Shown here: positions 42,621 through 51,910 of the stretch, one piece after another | How positions within the stretch are numbered: position 1 is the stretch's first letter | Layout: the number at the start of each line of letters is the position of its first letter | NCBI RefSeq assembly: GCF_008039555.1 | Contig: NZ_VDUW01000003.1 | Location: forward strand, 124,001-188,000 | DNA length: 64,000 bases | Direction of reading: 5' to 3' | DNA from: Cerasibacillus terrae | GTDB lineage: Bacteria > Bacillota > Bacilli > Bacillales > Amphibacillaceae | Notes under the pieces: model-generated | The model's database searches: none | What the model was told of the DNA's origin: nothing | Seen by the model: only the letters and a program-made list of their open reading frames with translations | Translations under genes and position numbers: made by a program

Positions 42621-43115
42621 TTGAATAAAACAATAAAAACAAAATTATTTTTACTAATATTCCTTCTTGTAATACCAGTAATATTTTTTATGATTGAAAG
42701 CAAGATAAATCCCGTCACAACATATTTCAATAGTATTATTTTTATTTTAGCAACTTTTGTTGTGACGATTACTATCTATCTCGTTTTGAGTATTGTAATA
42801 GGAAAATATCCTTCTTTTCTGGAAACAGGAATATGGAAAAATCCACTTTTTATTTTAATATTTGGTTCTTTTATGCTTTTAATATTAATTATATTGATGA
42901 TATTAGTATCTAATAATATAGACTTTAATCCAATGACGAATAAGATGGTGACATTCATATGCAGTTATCCTGTTGTATTTGTTTTAATTTTAATGGTAGA
43001 TGCTTTCTTAAAAGGGATGTCAAATATAGAACGTGAGAAGCGACTATTTATGAGTTCTATGGCAACTGTATTTGGAGTAGCTATTTTTATTTTACTTGGA
43101 ATGCTTGGTATATAG
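42621..43115 (+). CDS. Hypothetical membrane protein, 164 aa
   Basis: TTG start with GAGGTG 7 nt upstream. Five hydrophobic helices (about 7-27, 38-60, 72-96, 108-128, 143-163) joined by short loops; no conserved motif recognised. A TATAAT at 42574-42579 may be its -10. It stands divergent from RIC and might share the intervening regulatory region. Confidence 0.65.
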   Translation: MNKTIKTKLFLLIFLLVIPVIFFMIESKINPVTTYFNSIIFILATFVVTITIYLVLSIVIGKYPSFLETGIWKNPLFILIFGSFMLLILIILMILVSNNIDFNPMTNKMVTFICSYPVVFVLILMVDAFLKGMSNIEREKRLFMSSMATVFGVAIFILLGMLGI

Positions 43116-43218
43116 AACAGGTGATGTGTATATCATCACCTTGGCTTTGTACCTAATCTGTAAAATAAATGGAAGACTTCTCATCCAATTTGATTTTTAT
43201 TTGTACATGTTTGTATAA

Positions 43219-43884
43219 GCTGAACAGGTGGTTAAAGGAGATCGGTTAATTGTCCATGTGGGTGGGAAAATTCCGGTGGAGGAGAATTTTGTCGCTGGAG
43301 AAGCTTCAATTAAAGAAGCAGCCATTACAGGAGAGTCTGTCCCAGTATGGAAAAATACGGATGCCGATGTGTTTAGTGGTACGATAGTAGATAATGGTTA
43401 TGTGGAATTAATTGCTAAAAAACTCGGTTTAGATGGGTTTTATGCAGAATTATTACCACAAGAAAAGATCGAATATGTGAAAAAGTTGAAGGAAGAAGGA
43501 CATATTGTAGCAATGGTAGGGGATGGTGTAAATGATGCACCTGCTATTGCAACTGCTGATATTGGGGTAAAGTGGTATGGCTATACCCATGGAAACAGCA
43601 GATATCATTTTAATAGCAGATAGATTAGAGCAATTTTCCCATGTGTTTTCTTTATCGAAGGCAAGCATGCGTAATATGAAGCAAAATATTTGGATTGCAG
43701 TTGGTACTGTTGTACTTTTTTAATTGGAGTTTTAAACGGAACAGTTCATTTAGCATCAGGAATGTTTATACATGAAGCAAGTGTGTTAGACGTAATTCTT
43801 AACGGTATGAGATTAATGATTTTTAAAAGGAAAAAAGAGAAGCAAAAAAAGGAAACATTTAATGCGGAAAAAATATCATTTTAA
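43219..43884 (+). pseudogene. Broken heavy-metal P-type ATPase (ZosA/CadA-like)
   Basis: The actuator part is readable: [17 protein letters not shown] and [19 protein letters not shown]. It then jumps directly to the hinge [17 protein letters not shown], so the phosphorylation loop (DKTG), the CPx membrane helix and the nucleotide domain are deleted. After ADIGV the frame shifts; [20 protein letters not shown] is in another frame, and GVLNGTVHLASG with a stop in between is in a third. At least one large deletion and two frameshifts make it non-functional. The Crp/Fnr gene that usually accompanies such ATPases follows intact. Confidence 0.92.
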
Positions 43885-43905
43885 CGGAATGAGAGGAGAG
43901 ATTTT

Positions 43906-44595
43906 GTGACAAAACATTGTTCACTTCATAGTCAGGAGGCATGTGTTTCACTTGTCCCGATATTTAATCATTTGGAATCCGAACAAATGAAGGAAATTAT
44001 GCAAGTTGTCCAAAGCATCTCAGTAAAACGGGGAGAAACTTTATACCATGCTGGGGATAAATCAAATGCATTATATATTGTGCATCAAGGGCAAGTAAAA
44101 ATCTACCATCTAACAGAAGCAGGAAAGGAACAACTAGTCCGGATATTATTGCCGGGAGATTTTACAGGGGAACTAGCTTTGTTTCAAGACTCTATCCATG
44201 AATCATTTGCAGAAGCAATGGTTGACACAGAAATATGCATGATCCGAAGACAAGATTTACACCGTTTATTATTAAAATATCCGACCATTTCTCTTGAAAT
44301 TTTAACAGAGTTTGCGAATCGACTAGAAACATCCGAAAAGCAATCAACCCGTTTTGCTACAGAAAAAGTAGAAACAAGAATTGCACTATTTCTAGCAGAA
44401 TGTTTAGAGAGAAAAAGGGATGAAGGAAATGATATTGAACTCCCAATGAGTAAAAAAGATATCGCTTCCTATCTAGGAACAACACCCGAAACACTTAGCC
44501 GCAGATTAACCCAATTTGAGGAACAAGGCTATATTCAACAAAAAGGACAGAGGAAAATTGAAGTTTTAGATTTAGATGGGCTGTTATTCGTTTAG
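43906..44595 (+). CDS. Crp/Fnr-family regulator with N-terminal cysteines
   Basis: 229 residues: N-terminal KHCSLHSQEACVSLVPIFNHL with two Cys and two His, a cyclic-nucleotide-like barrel, and a winged HTH ending MSKKDIASYLGTTPETLSRRL. The recognition helix has E-x-x-S-R as in Fnr. This type is usually encoded next to a heavy-metal P-type ATPase, and the wreck of one lies just upstream. GTG start behind GAGAGGAGAG. The Cys/His cluster may sense metal or redox state. It is a second candidate for the island's TGTGA boxes. Confidence 0.85.
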   Translation: MTKHCSLHSQEACVSLVPIFNHLESEQMKEIMQVVQSISVKRGETLYHAGDKSNALYIVHQGQVKIYHLTEAGKEQLVRILLPGDFTGELALFQDSIHESFAEAMVDTEICMIRRQDLHRLLLKYPTISLEILTEFANRLETSEKQSTRFATEKVETRIALFLAECLERKRDEGNDIELPMSKKDIASYLGTTPETLSRRLTQFEEQGYIQQKGQRKIEVLDLDGLLFV

Positions 44596-44756
44596 TTCGT
44601 TCGATTTAAAAATAGGTATGTACCTTTTCGTTATCGCTTTTCAATGTCTGGTAGACAATTTGCCATTAGGAATAGGAAAGGAATAGTCATATTAAATTAT
44701 ATGGTTAGGGAATTTTTTCGGTGGGTTCTTCTAGATTACCGGACGTAATAAATATA

Positions 44757-44787
44757 GGACGAGGAATTGCTACATTCCTTGTCCTAG
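44757..44787 (-). terminator. Terminator of the DUF1801 gene
   Basis: AGGACAAGGAA pairs with TTCCTCGTCCT on the minus strand, followed by an AT-rich run. Confidence 0.7.
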
Positions 44788-44803
44788 TATATATGGAGGG
44801 TTA

Positions 44804-45226
44804 TTATTCTGGATAGAGATTTTTTAAAAAAGATACGGACTGATTGATTAATTCTTTTAAAATATCGACATTAATATCAGCTACTTTATTGATGTAAACA
44901 CATGCTTTACCAGTTTTATGTTTACCGAATTCCTTTAATAGCGCTTCTCGCTTTGAATCTCCCGTAGCAAAATATAAACTGAATCTTGCTTTCCGAGGGG
45001 AAAAACCAACTAATGGTGCATCACCTTCATGACCTGACTTATATTTATAATGATACTTTCCAAAACCAATAATGCTTGGTCCCCACATTTTCGCTTCATA
45101 TCCAGTTGTTTCCGTGAAAATATCTAATAATTGATAGGCATCATCTCTTTTTCGCGGGCTCTCCACAGATTCAATAAACTCAATGACACTGTTATCTGTT
45201 TCTTTCGTTTTTAATTCATAGGTCAT
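44804..45226 (-). CDS. DUF1801 protein
   Basis: 140 residues with KRDDAYQLLDIFTETTGYEA, KMWGPSIIGFGKYHYKY and FYFATGDSKREALL-like segments typical of DUF1801 (YdhG-like fold). It ends DVDILKELINQSVSFLK. Function is unknown; the fold resembles phosphoribosyl-binding or SufE-like small domains only loosely. ATG 45226 is 7 nt behind AAAGGAG and is preferred over ATG 45232. Confidence 0.85.
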   Translation of the reverse strand: MTYELKTKETDNSVIEFIESVESPRKRDDAYQLLDIFTETTGYEAKMWGPSIIGFGKYHYKYKSGHEGDAPLVGFSPRKARFSLYFATGDSKREALLKEFGKHKTGKACVYINKVADINVDILKELINQSVSFLKNLYPE

Positions 45227-45463
45227 TATCATTCTCCTTTCCTAAGAGAAACTGAATGTATACATTACAGGTGAGTATTCTCTATTAATATTACAATAGC
45301 TAATATTTAGAAAGAAATAAAGAAATCGCTGAATTTTTCATTTTTTAATTAGTACGACTAAATGTCCACATGGATGAAAAGATGAGCAAAAATCGATATT
45401 TCTTTCCTGAAGCTTACATTCTTGTAGGAGGTATTTTATCTGTTAGGGAAATAGGTATTAAAA

Positions 45464-45494
45464 AGTAGTCCCACCTATAAAGGTTGAGACTACT
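45464..45494 (-). terminator. Terminator of bioY
   Basis: AGTAGTCTCAACCT pairs with AGGTGGGACTACT on the minus strand, followed by TTTTTA. Confidence 0.85.
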
Positions 45495-45517
45495 AAATCG
45501 TTATTGCACCTATTAAA

Positions 45518-46090
45518 TTATGCAGCTTTTTGTTTTACTTCCGGCCTATAATTTAACGCCTTTTTTAATTTTGGAACCATAATAAGTGCAAAAATAGTTA
45601 CACCGATATCAATTGGTAAGTAAGCACCCATCCATGACCATGCTACTATATAACTAAATCCTTCAGGCGCCTCAGCCCAAAATGTTAAAGCAAAATATGT
45701 GTAATTCGTTCCGATAATATAATTAACGATAATAGCGAGCATACCTGCACTGATGTAATGAACACGGGACACACTTTCTTTTTCGAGGAGTTTACCCACA
45801 ACATAAGCAACGAAAATAAAAGAAATAACATAGCCAAATGTTGGACTTAAAATACTCCCAATTCCACCTCTAAATTGCGCGAAAACTGGCGCTCCAATTA
45901 ATCCTAATAATAGATATAATCCCATTGCAAGACTACCTAATCTACTTCCTAACAATCCACCTGCTAAGATTGCAAATAATAGTTGCAGTGTAATTGGAAT
46001 CCCTCCAATCGTAAGAAATGGCGCCACATTAGCGCCAACAGCCATTAATGCAGCAAATAAAGAACAAATAATCATGTCTTTAATTTTCAA
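45518..46090 (-). CDS. bioY: Biotin transporter substrate-binding subunit BioY
   Basis: 190 residues, six TM helices. The S-component motifs are visible: ALMAVGANVAPFLTIGGIPITLQ (in part), GGIGSILSPTFGYVISF and NYIIGTNYTYFAL. It captures biotin for an ECF-type or stand-alone uptake system. The TTG at 46090 is chosen because AGGAGGG is 6-7 nt upstream; longer in-frame versions lack a site. It is divergent from bioD across a BirA-like operator, so both are repressed when biotin is plentiful. Confidence 0.92.
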   Translation of the reverse strand: MKIKDMIICSLFAALMAVGANVAPFLTIGGIPITLQLLFAILAGGLLGSRLGSLAMGLYLLLGLIGAPVFAQFRGGIGSILSPTFGYVISFIFVAYVVGKLLEKESVSRVHYISAGMLAIIVNYIIGTNYTYFALTFWAEAPEGFSYIVAWSWMGAYLPIDIGVTIFALIMVPKLKKALNYRPEVKQKAA

Positions 46091-46130
46091 AGTATTCCCT
46101 CCTATTTTAATATTGTTCACATTACATTTA

Positions 46131-46161
46131 TATGTTAACATAAAAAATAATAGGTTAATAT
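46131..46161. promoter_or_regulatory. BirA-type biotin operator between bioY and bioD
   Basis: TATGTTAACA and AGGTTAATAT are arranged as the two halves of a BirA box (TTGTTAACC-N15-GGTTAACAA type) midway between the divergent starts. Confidence 0.82.
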
Positions 46162-46192
46162 ATATAAAATATTTTTTAAGGAGGAGGGTAAA

Positions 46193-46930
46193 ATGACATC
46201 CATTTTCGTTACTGGTACAGATACCGGTATTGGAAAAACAGTCGTTACTTCTTTGCTTGTCCGATTTTTGAATGACCATGGAAAAAAGTTTATTCCTTAT
46301 AAACCAATTCAATCTGGTGCAGAATATCATGATGGGGAGTGGGGAGCGCCAGATCCATATGTCTACAGCATAATAAATAAATTGGATGCACTAAAGGATC
46401 AGTGTACATACCTTTTAAAAAAAGCTTGCTCACCCCATTTAGCTGCTAAGTATGAAAATGTCCAAATTGATTTTTCATTAATTGAAAGAAATATACAGCT
46501 TCTGGCTAATCAAGCGGATGGAACAATTGTAGAAGGTGCAGGTGGATTATTTGTTCCATTAACAACGGATGGATACTGTGTGATTGATTGGTTAGAAAAA
46601 TTACGTATCCCAACCGTTTTAGTAACACATGCGGGTGTTGGTTCAATCAATCATACCGTGCTTTCAGTGGAAGCACTCCAATCTCGTGGTATACCAATTG
46701 CAGGAATCATTATGAATCATCTCCAGGAAGATGATAAAGAGGTTACTCATGATAATAAACAGATGATTGAAAGATTAACAGGGATTCCGATAATTTGTGA
46801 GGTACCTTTTATTGCTGGTATGACAGAAGAATCTATGGAAAATGTAAATGCTTGTTTTCAAGATTGGAAAATTGAAATTATATTGGAGGCGTTTAAAAAT
46901 GGATTCACAACAATTAATGGAACTAAGTAA
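46193..46930 (+). CDS. bioD: Dethiobiotin synthetase BioD
   Basis: 245 residues. P-loop [10 protein letters not shown] at residues 7-16, the KPIQSGAE diamine-binding segment and the [11 protein letters not shown] loop are complete. It closes the ureido ring of biotin from 7,8-diaminononanoate, CO2 and ATP. AAGGAGGAGGG precedes the ATG. Its last 32 nt overlap bioA, so the two are translationally coupled. No bioB or bioF follows in this window. Confidence 0.93.
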   Translation: MTSIFVTGTDTGIGKTVVTSLLVRFLNDHGKKFIPYKPIQSGAEYHDGEWGAPDPYVYSIINKLDALKDQCTYLLKKACSPHLAAKYENVQIDFSLIERNIQLLANQADGTIVEGAGGLFVPLTTDGYCVIDWLEKLRIPTVLVTHAGVGSINHTVLSVEALQSRGIPIAGIIMNHLQEDDKEVTHDNKQMIERLTGIPIICEVPFIAGMTEESMENVNACFQDWKIEIILEAFKNGFTTINGTK

Positions 46931-48266
46931 GAAACATATGTGGCTCCCGTTCACACAAATGACAGATTACGAGCGTGATCCGCTTATCATTGAATCAGCA
47001 GATGGAGTCATATTAAAAGATATTGACGGAAAAGAGTACTTGGATGGTTATTCTTCCTTATGGTTAAATGTTCACGGACACTCGAAAAAAGAGCTAAATG
47101 ATGCAATTAAGGAGCAATTAGATAAAATCGCGCACTCCACATTATTAGGTGCGGCAAATGTTCCTTCTATTTTATTGGCAAAGAAATTAGTCGATATCGC
47201 ACCTAGTGATCTAACCCGTGTTTTCTATTCAGACAGTGGTGCAACAGCGGTAGAAATAGCTGTAAAGATGGCTTATCAGTATTGGGAAAATAAAGGGATA
47301 AAAGGCAAAACAAAGTTCGTTACACTAAGTAATGGCTACCATGGTGACACAGTCGGTACAATGAGTGTTGGATCCATTGAATTGTATCATAAAGTATATA
47401 CATCCTTACTTTTTGATGCACTAGTCATCCCTTATCCAGTCATTTATCGTCATTCTTCCCAAGATGAAGAAGTAGTAAAGGAAGAAAGTATCCAAAAGCT
47501 CCGCAAACTTTTTGAAGAACGTCATGAAGAAATTGCAGGGATGACAGTGGAACCGATTATGCAAGGTGCTGGTGGAATGAATGTTATGCCAAAAGGATAT
47601 TTAAAAGAGGTAGAACAATTATGTCGCGAATTTAATATTTTATTAATAGCTGATGAAGTTGCAACAGGTTTTGGTCGAACAGGAAAAATGTTCTCCGTTG
47701 AACACGAAGACGTTAAACCAGACTTAATGACGGTAGCTAAAGGATTAACAGGAGGTTATCTACCAGTAGCAGCAACTTTGGCAACTGAAGAAATTTATAA
47801 TGCATTTTACGGAGAATATAGTGAAATGAAGACATTTTTCCATGGACATTCTTATACAGGAAACCAGCTCGGTTGCGCCGTAGCACTAGCTAATCTAGAG
47901 ATATTTGAAAAAGAAAATTTGGTAGAAAAGACAAATGAGAAAGCGAAATATATTACAGAACTTTTAGAAGAGGTAAGTGAGTTAGAAAATGTTGGGGATG
48001 TAAGGCAACATGGTCTTATGTGTGGAATTGAGTTGGTGGAGGATAAAAAGACAAAACAGTCATTTCCATCTGAACAACGAATAGGTTATCATGCAACATT
48101 AAAAATGCGTGAATTGAGTATGCTTACCCGCCCAGTAGGAAGGGATACTATAGTCTTCATGCCACCACTTACTACTACGAAAGAACAATTAAAAGAAATG
48201 GTAGATATATTAAAACAGGGAATTATTTTAGTGACAGAATCTTTGGATGATGCCTTGATAAAGTAA
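46899..48266 (+). CDS. bioA: Adenosylmethionine-8-amino-7-oxononanoate aminotransferase BioA
   Basis: 455 residues, class III PLP aminotransferase. [11 protein letters not shown] and [13 protein letters not shown] are the substrate-side landmarks, [10 protein letters not shown] binds the cofactor phosphate, [14 protein letters not shown] holds the PLP Asp, and [14 protein letters not shown] carries the PLP Lys. It converts KAPA to 7,8-diaminononanoate. The ATG behind TTGGAGG lies inside bioD. A long hairpin ends the bioDA unit. Confidence 0.93.
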   Translation: MDSQQLMELSKKHMWLPFTQMTDYERDPLIIESADGVILKDIDGKEYLDGYSSLWLNVHGHSKKELNDAIKEQLDKIAHSTLLGAANVPSILLAKKLVDIAPSDLTRVFYSDSGATAVEIAVKMAYQYWENKGIKGKTKFVTLSNGYHGDTVGTMSVGSIELYHKVYTSLLFDALVIPYPVIYRHSSQDEEVVKEESIQKLRKLFEERHEEIAGMTVEPIMQGAGGMNVMPKGYLKEVEQLCREFNILLIADEVATGFGRTGKMFSVEHEDVKPDLMTVAKGLTGGYLPVAATLATEEIYNAFYGEYSEMKTFFHGHSYTGNQLGCAVALANLEIFEKENLVEKTNEKAKYITELLEEVSELENVGDVRQHGLMCGIELVEDKKTKQSFPSEQRIGYHATLKMRELSMLTRPVGRDTIVFMPPLTTTKEQLKEMVDILKQGIILVTESLDDALIK

Positions 48267-48267
48267 A

Positions 48268-48309
48268 TGAAAAGCTGAAGTTCTATGGACATGAACTTCA
48301 GCTTTTTTC
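48268..48309 (+). terminator. Terminator of bioDA
   Basis: AAAGCTGAAGTT and GAACTTCAGCTTTTTT form a 12-bp stem with a T run. Confidence 0.93.
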
Positions 48310-48415
48310 ATTCTCTCTAGCTCTAAAAGATTAATCATGCTTCGTTTTTAATTGTTATACTATAAGTAGAATCCATTCGAATAATTTTTTTTAATTATAA
48401 TAGGATGTGAATAAG

Positions 48416-49903
48416 ATGTATATACATCAAGCAGAACAAATTAAAAAAATTGATAATCAAGCATCTGAACAAGGTTTTTCTCTGTTTTCATTAATGGAAA
48501 ATGCTGGTCGAGGGCTTTTTGAAAAAATATCTCCTCTATTAAAAAAAGAAAATCAAACCCTTATTTTATGCGGGCGTGGAAATAATGGGGGAGATGGAGT
48601 TGTTTTGGCACGTTATCTTAAGCAAGCAGGATTTCATGTTTCGTTAGTTTTTCCACTTAGTGAACCAAAGACAAAAACAGCAAAACAACATTTGGATTAT
48701 TATTTACAGCAAGATTTTACCGTTGAAAAATGGAATACAAATGATAGATATGATGTCATTATTGATTGTTTACTTGGAATCGGTACGAAATTGCCATTAC
48801 GTTCAGATGTGAAGAACGTCGTTTCGTGGTGTAATCAGCAAGATGCTTTGCGTATTGCAGTGGACATTCCCTCAGGTGTACAAGCTGATCGAGGCGATCT
48901 CGTAGTAAGTGAAGAAAGTGAGCAACCAAATATACAACTGAATCATGCCTTTTTAGCGGACTATACCTTTTCGTTACATGGGTATAAACCTTCAATATTT
49001 CTCTTACCATCAGGAAAATACTTTGGGAAAACAGATGTTGTTTCTATTGGATTAAAACAGACAAGTAATGTGAATCTATTAACAGAAGAATCTGTATGGA
49101 AAACATTCCCTAAACGAAATGATGCAGCCCATAAAGGCACATTTGGAACAAGTTTACTTGTTGCAGGCAGTGACGAAATGCCTGGGAGTGCGGTCCTTGC
49201 AGCAATAGGAGCGATAAGAAGTGGAACAGGTAAATTAATCATGGCTACATCTCACCTAGCTGCAACAACCATTGCATCCAGGGTTCCAGAGGCGACATTC
49301 ATGCTAAATGGATTAGAAACAATAAGTGAAGGAGAAGTGCCAGAAAAAATAATCGCAGCAGGGATTGGACCAGGAATAGCCGATATAACAAAGGCACAAA
49401 AAGCAGTGGATGAATTGATGAAATTAGATATTCCACTCGTGATTGATGCTGGTGCATTACGGGAACGAAAAGATTGGCATGCAAGAGGACCGGTTATCAT
49501 CACACCTCATCCAGGTGAATTTAGTCGATTGACTGGAAGAAGTGTCAAAGAGATTCAAGCAAATCGAATCAAGTTAGCACGAAAATTTTCCAAAAAGTAT
49601 GATCTGGCAGTTGTTTTGAAAGGTAAGTATTCTATTATTGCTTTTCCGAATGGAGAAACATTTGTAAATCCTACTGGAAATAGTGGTCTCGCAAAAGGTG
49701 GTAGTGGGGATGTACTAACAGGAATGCTTGTTAGTATGCTGGCAACACACGATAATTATCAAGACGCTGTAAAAAATGCTGTTTATATCCATGGGTTATG
49801 TGCAGATATTTGGATAGAAAAATATAGTGAAACAAGTATGGTTGCCAGTGATTTTGCTCAATTGTTACCAGAAGTGTTAGGCAAAATAGAAGGAAATCGT
49901 TAA
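48416..49903 (+). CDS. nnrD: Bifunctional NAD(P)HX epimerase/ADP-dependent dehydratase
   Basis: 495 residues, a fusion of a YjeF_N epimerase (about 1-205: ICGRGNNGGDGVVLAR-type loop seen as CGRGNNGGDG, then DIPSGVQAD) and a carbohydrate kinase-like dehydratase (about 220-490: AGSDEMPGSAVLA, TPHPGEFSRLTG, and the ATP-site NPTGNSGLAKGGSGDVLTG in part). It repairs hydrated NADH and NADPH. ATG 48416 is preferred over GTG 48407, which touches its own AGGAT. It stands alone, followed by a minisatellite. Confidence 0.92.
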   Translation: MYIHQAEQIKKIDNQASEQGFSLFSLMENAGRGLFEKISPLLKKENQTLILCGRGNNGGDGVVLARYLKQAGFHVSLVFPLSEPKTKTAKQHLDYYLQQDFTVEKWNTNDRYDVIIDCLLGIGTKLPLRSDVKNVVSWCNQQDALRIAVDIPSGVQADRGDLVVSEESEQPNIQLNHAFLADYTFSLHGYKPSIFLLPSGKYFGKTDVVSIGLKQTSNVNLLTEESVWKTFPKRNDAAHKGTFGTSLLVAGSDEMPGSAVLAAIGAIRSGTGKLIMATSHLAATTIASRVPEATFMLNGLETISEGEVPEKIIAAGIGPGIADITKAQKAVDELMKLDIPLVIDAGALRERKDWHARGPVIITPHPGEFSRLTGRSVKEIQANRIKLARKFSKKYDLAVVLKGKYSIIAFPNGETFVNPTGNSGLAKGGSGDVLTGMLVSMLATHDNYQDAVKNAVYIHGLCADIWIEKYSETSMVASDFAQLLPEVLGKIEGNR

Positions 49904-50013
49904 TACTTTTGTATTGGTAAGACTTTTGTGGCTAGGGATGCAACTTTTGCTGATGGATTTGTGTTTTGGGCGGTGTACTTTCTCAAGTTCACCGCCACAA
50001 ACGCAAATCCTAT

Positions 50014-50218
50014 AATCGTCCCCAATTCTGTAAAAAACGGCAAAACTGGGAATGAATATGGTTTAATCGTCCCCAATTCTGTAAAAAACGGCAAAACTGG
50101 GAATGAATATGGTTTAATCGTCCCCAATTCTGTGAAAAACAGCAAAATCGGGAACGAATATCATTTAATCGTCCCCGGTTCTGTAAAAAAATAGCAAACT
50201 CGGGCACGAATATTATTT
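50014..50218. repeat. 51-bp minisatellite 2 (four units)
   Basis: AATCGTCCCC-starting units at 50014, 50065, 50116 and 50167 (period 51, last 52). Units 1 and 2 are identical; 3 and 4 diverge progressively. CCCCAATT and ACTGGG-type arms can pair within each unit. Confidence 0.95.
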
Positions 50219-50978
50219 AATCCATCCCTAAAAAATATAATATTGCATCCCGCAAAAATTCTGTTCCACCTCTCACATACTGGTCATAATGTGCAGTGAA
50301 CCGTTCATCTGCTACATACATTTCAGCAAGGTTTGCGTGTGCTTCTTTCGTGTAATTCGGCCATGTGTACATAAGCCACTCTTTATGTTTTCTAGCGAGT
50401 TTTTGAGCAATATCACTAGTTGGGTCTTGTGTTTCATATGCTTTTGGTAGTAGTTCCCCGATTTCTTCTCCAATTTTTTCCCAATTAGCAAAATCTGCTT
50501 GCGATAGCCCCAACATTTTTGCGTTACTTGTATTCACTTGATCATCCCCGTATTTCTCACGAACTTCCTTACCATATTTCGCTTCATTTCTATCTATTAG
50601 TTGCTTTTTTAATCCGATAAACTTTTCGTTATCTTTCATCGAAATACCCCTTTCTTTATTCGAAATTGTTTTTTCCACGGTCGCAATAATCTTGTCAAGT
50701 CGGATACGTTTCTCTTTTAATTGATGATAATGTTGTTTTAAAGCGGAAACTTGATCAAAAGAAGGCACATGGACAATTTCCTTGATATCCTCTAAACGAA
50801 CATCTAATTCCCGATAAAACAATATTTGTTGTAGTAAATCAACCTCTTGTTGACCATAAATACGATAACCAGATGAATTAACTCGTGTGGGTTTAAGTAA
50901 TCCAATTTGGTCATAATAACGAAGTGTGCGACCAGAAACACCTGAAATTTTTGCTAATTGACTAACGGTATATTCCAT
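50217..50978 (-). CDS. MerR-family regulator with TipAS domain (Mta/TipA-like)
   Basis: 253 residues. The winged HTH is YTVSQLAKISGVSGRTLRYYD, followed by GLLKPTRVNSSGYRIY, then a long dimer helix and a TipAS domain (about 135-250; FANWEKIGEEIGELLPKA, EHxxW-type segment seen as HKEWLMYTWPNYT). TipA/Mta regulators bind drugs in this domain and activate efflux genes. The regulated gene is not obvious; it is divergent from a GNAT gene. Its last codon abuts the minisatellite. Confidence 0.88.
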   Translation of the reverse strand: MEYTVSQLAKISGVSGRTLRYYDQIGLLKPTRVNSSGYRIYGQQEVDLLQQILFYRELDVRLEDIKEIVHVPSFDQVSALKQHYHQLKEKRIRLDKIIATVEKTISNKERGISMKDNEKFIGLKKQLIDRNEAKYGKEVREKYGDDQVNTSNAKMLGLSQADFANWEKIGEEIGELLPKAYETQDPTSDIAQKLARKHKEWLMYTWPNYTKEAHANLAEMYVADERFTAHYDQYVRGGTEFLRDAILYFLGMD

Positions 50979-51110
50979 TGTATCCCTCCTGACATATTCA
51001 TCTTAAACCTATACGTAACGTAAAGGTCAAGGAATTTTCTAAAAAAATCTTGCCCAATAGCTATTTTTGCTATATTATAGTAGAAATTTACTTAAATGGG
51101 GGAGAAAGAT

Positions 51111-51665
51111 ATGGAGATTGAGGAAATTTATGGGAATTTACCGATACTAGAAACAGAGCGACTCATTTTAAGAAAAGTAACAGAAGCTGACACGGAAGCG
51201 ATCTTTGAATACGGATCAAGTGAAGAAGTAACACGGCACGTACTTTGGAATCGACATGTAACAGTAGATGATACAAAAGCATTTATGGATTATATTCAAA
51301 AACGATACAAAGAAAAACAAGTAGCACCATGGGGAATGGAATATAAGGAAAATGGCAATTTCATTGGTACAATTGATTTTGTTTGGTGGAAGCCAGAGCA
51401 TAAAGTAGCTGAAATTGGCTACGTACTGTCATCAGACTATTGGGGGAAAGGATTGACAACTGAAGCAGCGAAAGAAATCATCCAATTTGGATTTAAACAG
51501 ATGGATTTAATACGCATTCAAGCAAAATGTTTTTCAGAAAATATCGCCTCTGAACGAGTGATGCAAAAATGTGGCATGTCATTGGAAGGGACGATGAGAA
51601 AAGCAATGTTCATTAAAGGAAAACACCAAGATTTAAAAATGTATTCGATAGTAAAGGATGAATAA
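51111..51665 (+). CDS. GNAT family N-acetyltransferase (RimJ/RimL-like)
   Basis: 184 residues: LETERLILRKVTEADTEAIF opening, IGTIDFVWW strand, the acetyl-CoA motif YWGKGLTTEAAK (RxxGxG/A type), and the NIASERVMQKCGMSLEGTMR end typical of ribosomal-protein-type acetyltransferases. GGGGGAG is 6 nt before the ATG, better than an upstream ATG five codons earlier. Divergent from the MerR/TipA regulator, so possibly its target. Substrate unknown. Confidence 0.88.
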   Translation: MEIEEIYGNLPILETERLILRKVTEADTEAIFEYGSSEEVTRHVLWNRHVTVDDTKAFMDYIQKRYKEKQVAPWGMEYKENGNFIGTIDFVWWKPEHKVAEIGYVLSSDYWGKGLTTEAAKEIIQFGFKQMDLIRIQAKCFSENIASERVMQKCGMSLEGTMRKAMFIKGKHQDLKMYSIVKDE

Positions 51666-51696
51666 TCTATAACACTAGAAGACATTTATTTATTGC

Positions 51697-51766
51697 TCGG
51701 TTAGTTCAGCTAACAATCAGTGGGGATAAAAGAAAATCCCACTGATTGAAGCTTTATTTTATCTGA
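51697..51766 (+). repeat. One-hairpin dispersed repeat, copy I (best preserved)
   Basis: GTTAGTTCAGCTAAC, then CAATCAGTGGGGAT (51714-51727) pairs with ATCCCACTGATTG (51736-51748) with one bulged G, then AAGCTTTATTTTAT. It may also end the GNAT transcript. Confidence 0.75.
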
Positions 51767-51910
51767 AATTATCCCATATTTTTACTTCAACGGTGAGAAA
51801 AGATAAGGGTCATAAAGGGAATTAGTATCTATTCCATGCGTATTCTGTAAAGGATGAAATTACCCCTTCTGGAATGGAAATGATGATAACTTCTAATAAT
51901 AATTCCAGTC

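Noticed and set aside
43690-43884. Separate 64-residue membrane protein
   Set aside because: It is the frameshifted C-terminal end of the broken P-type ATPase, not an independent gene.
49900-50207. Repeat-protein frames in the second minisatellite
   Set aside because: Same reason: a 51-bp period keeps several frames open on both strands at once, with no start signals.
50014-50218. CRISPR array
   Set aside because: Units are directly adjacent with no unique spacers, and no cas gene is present.
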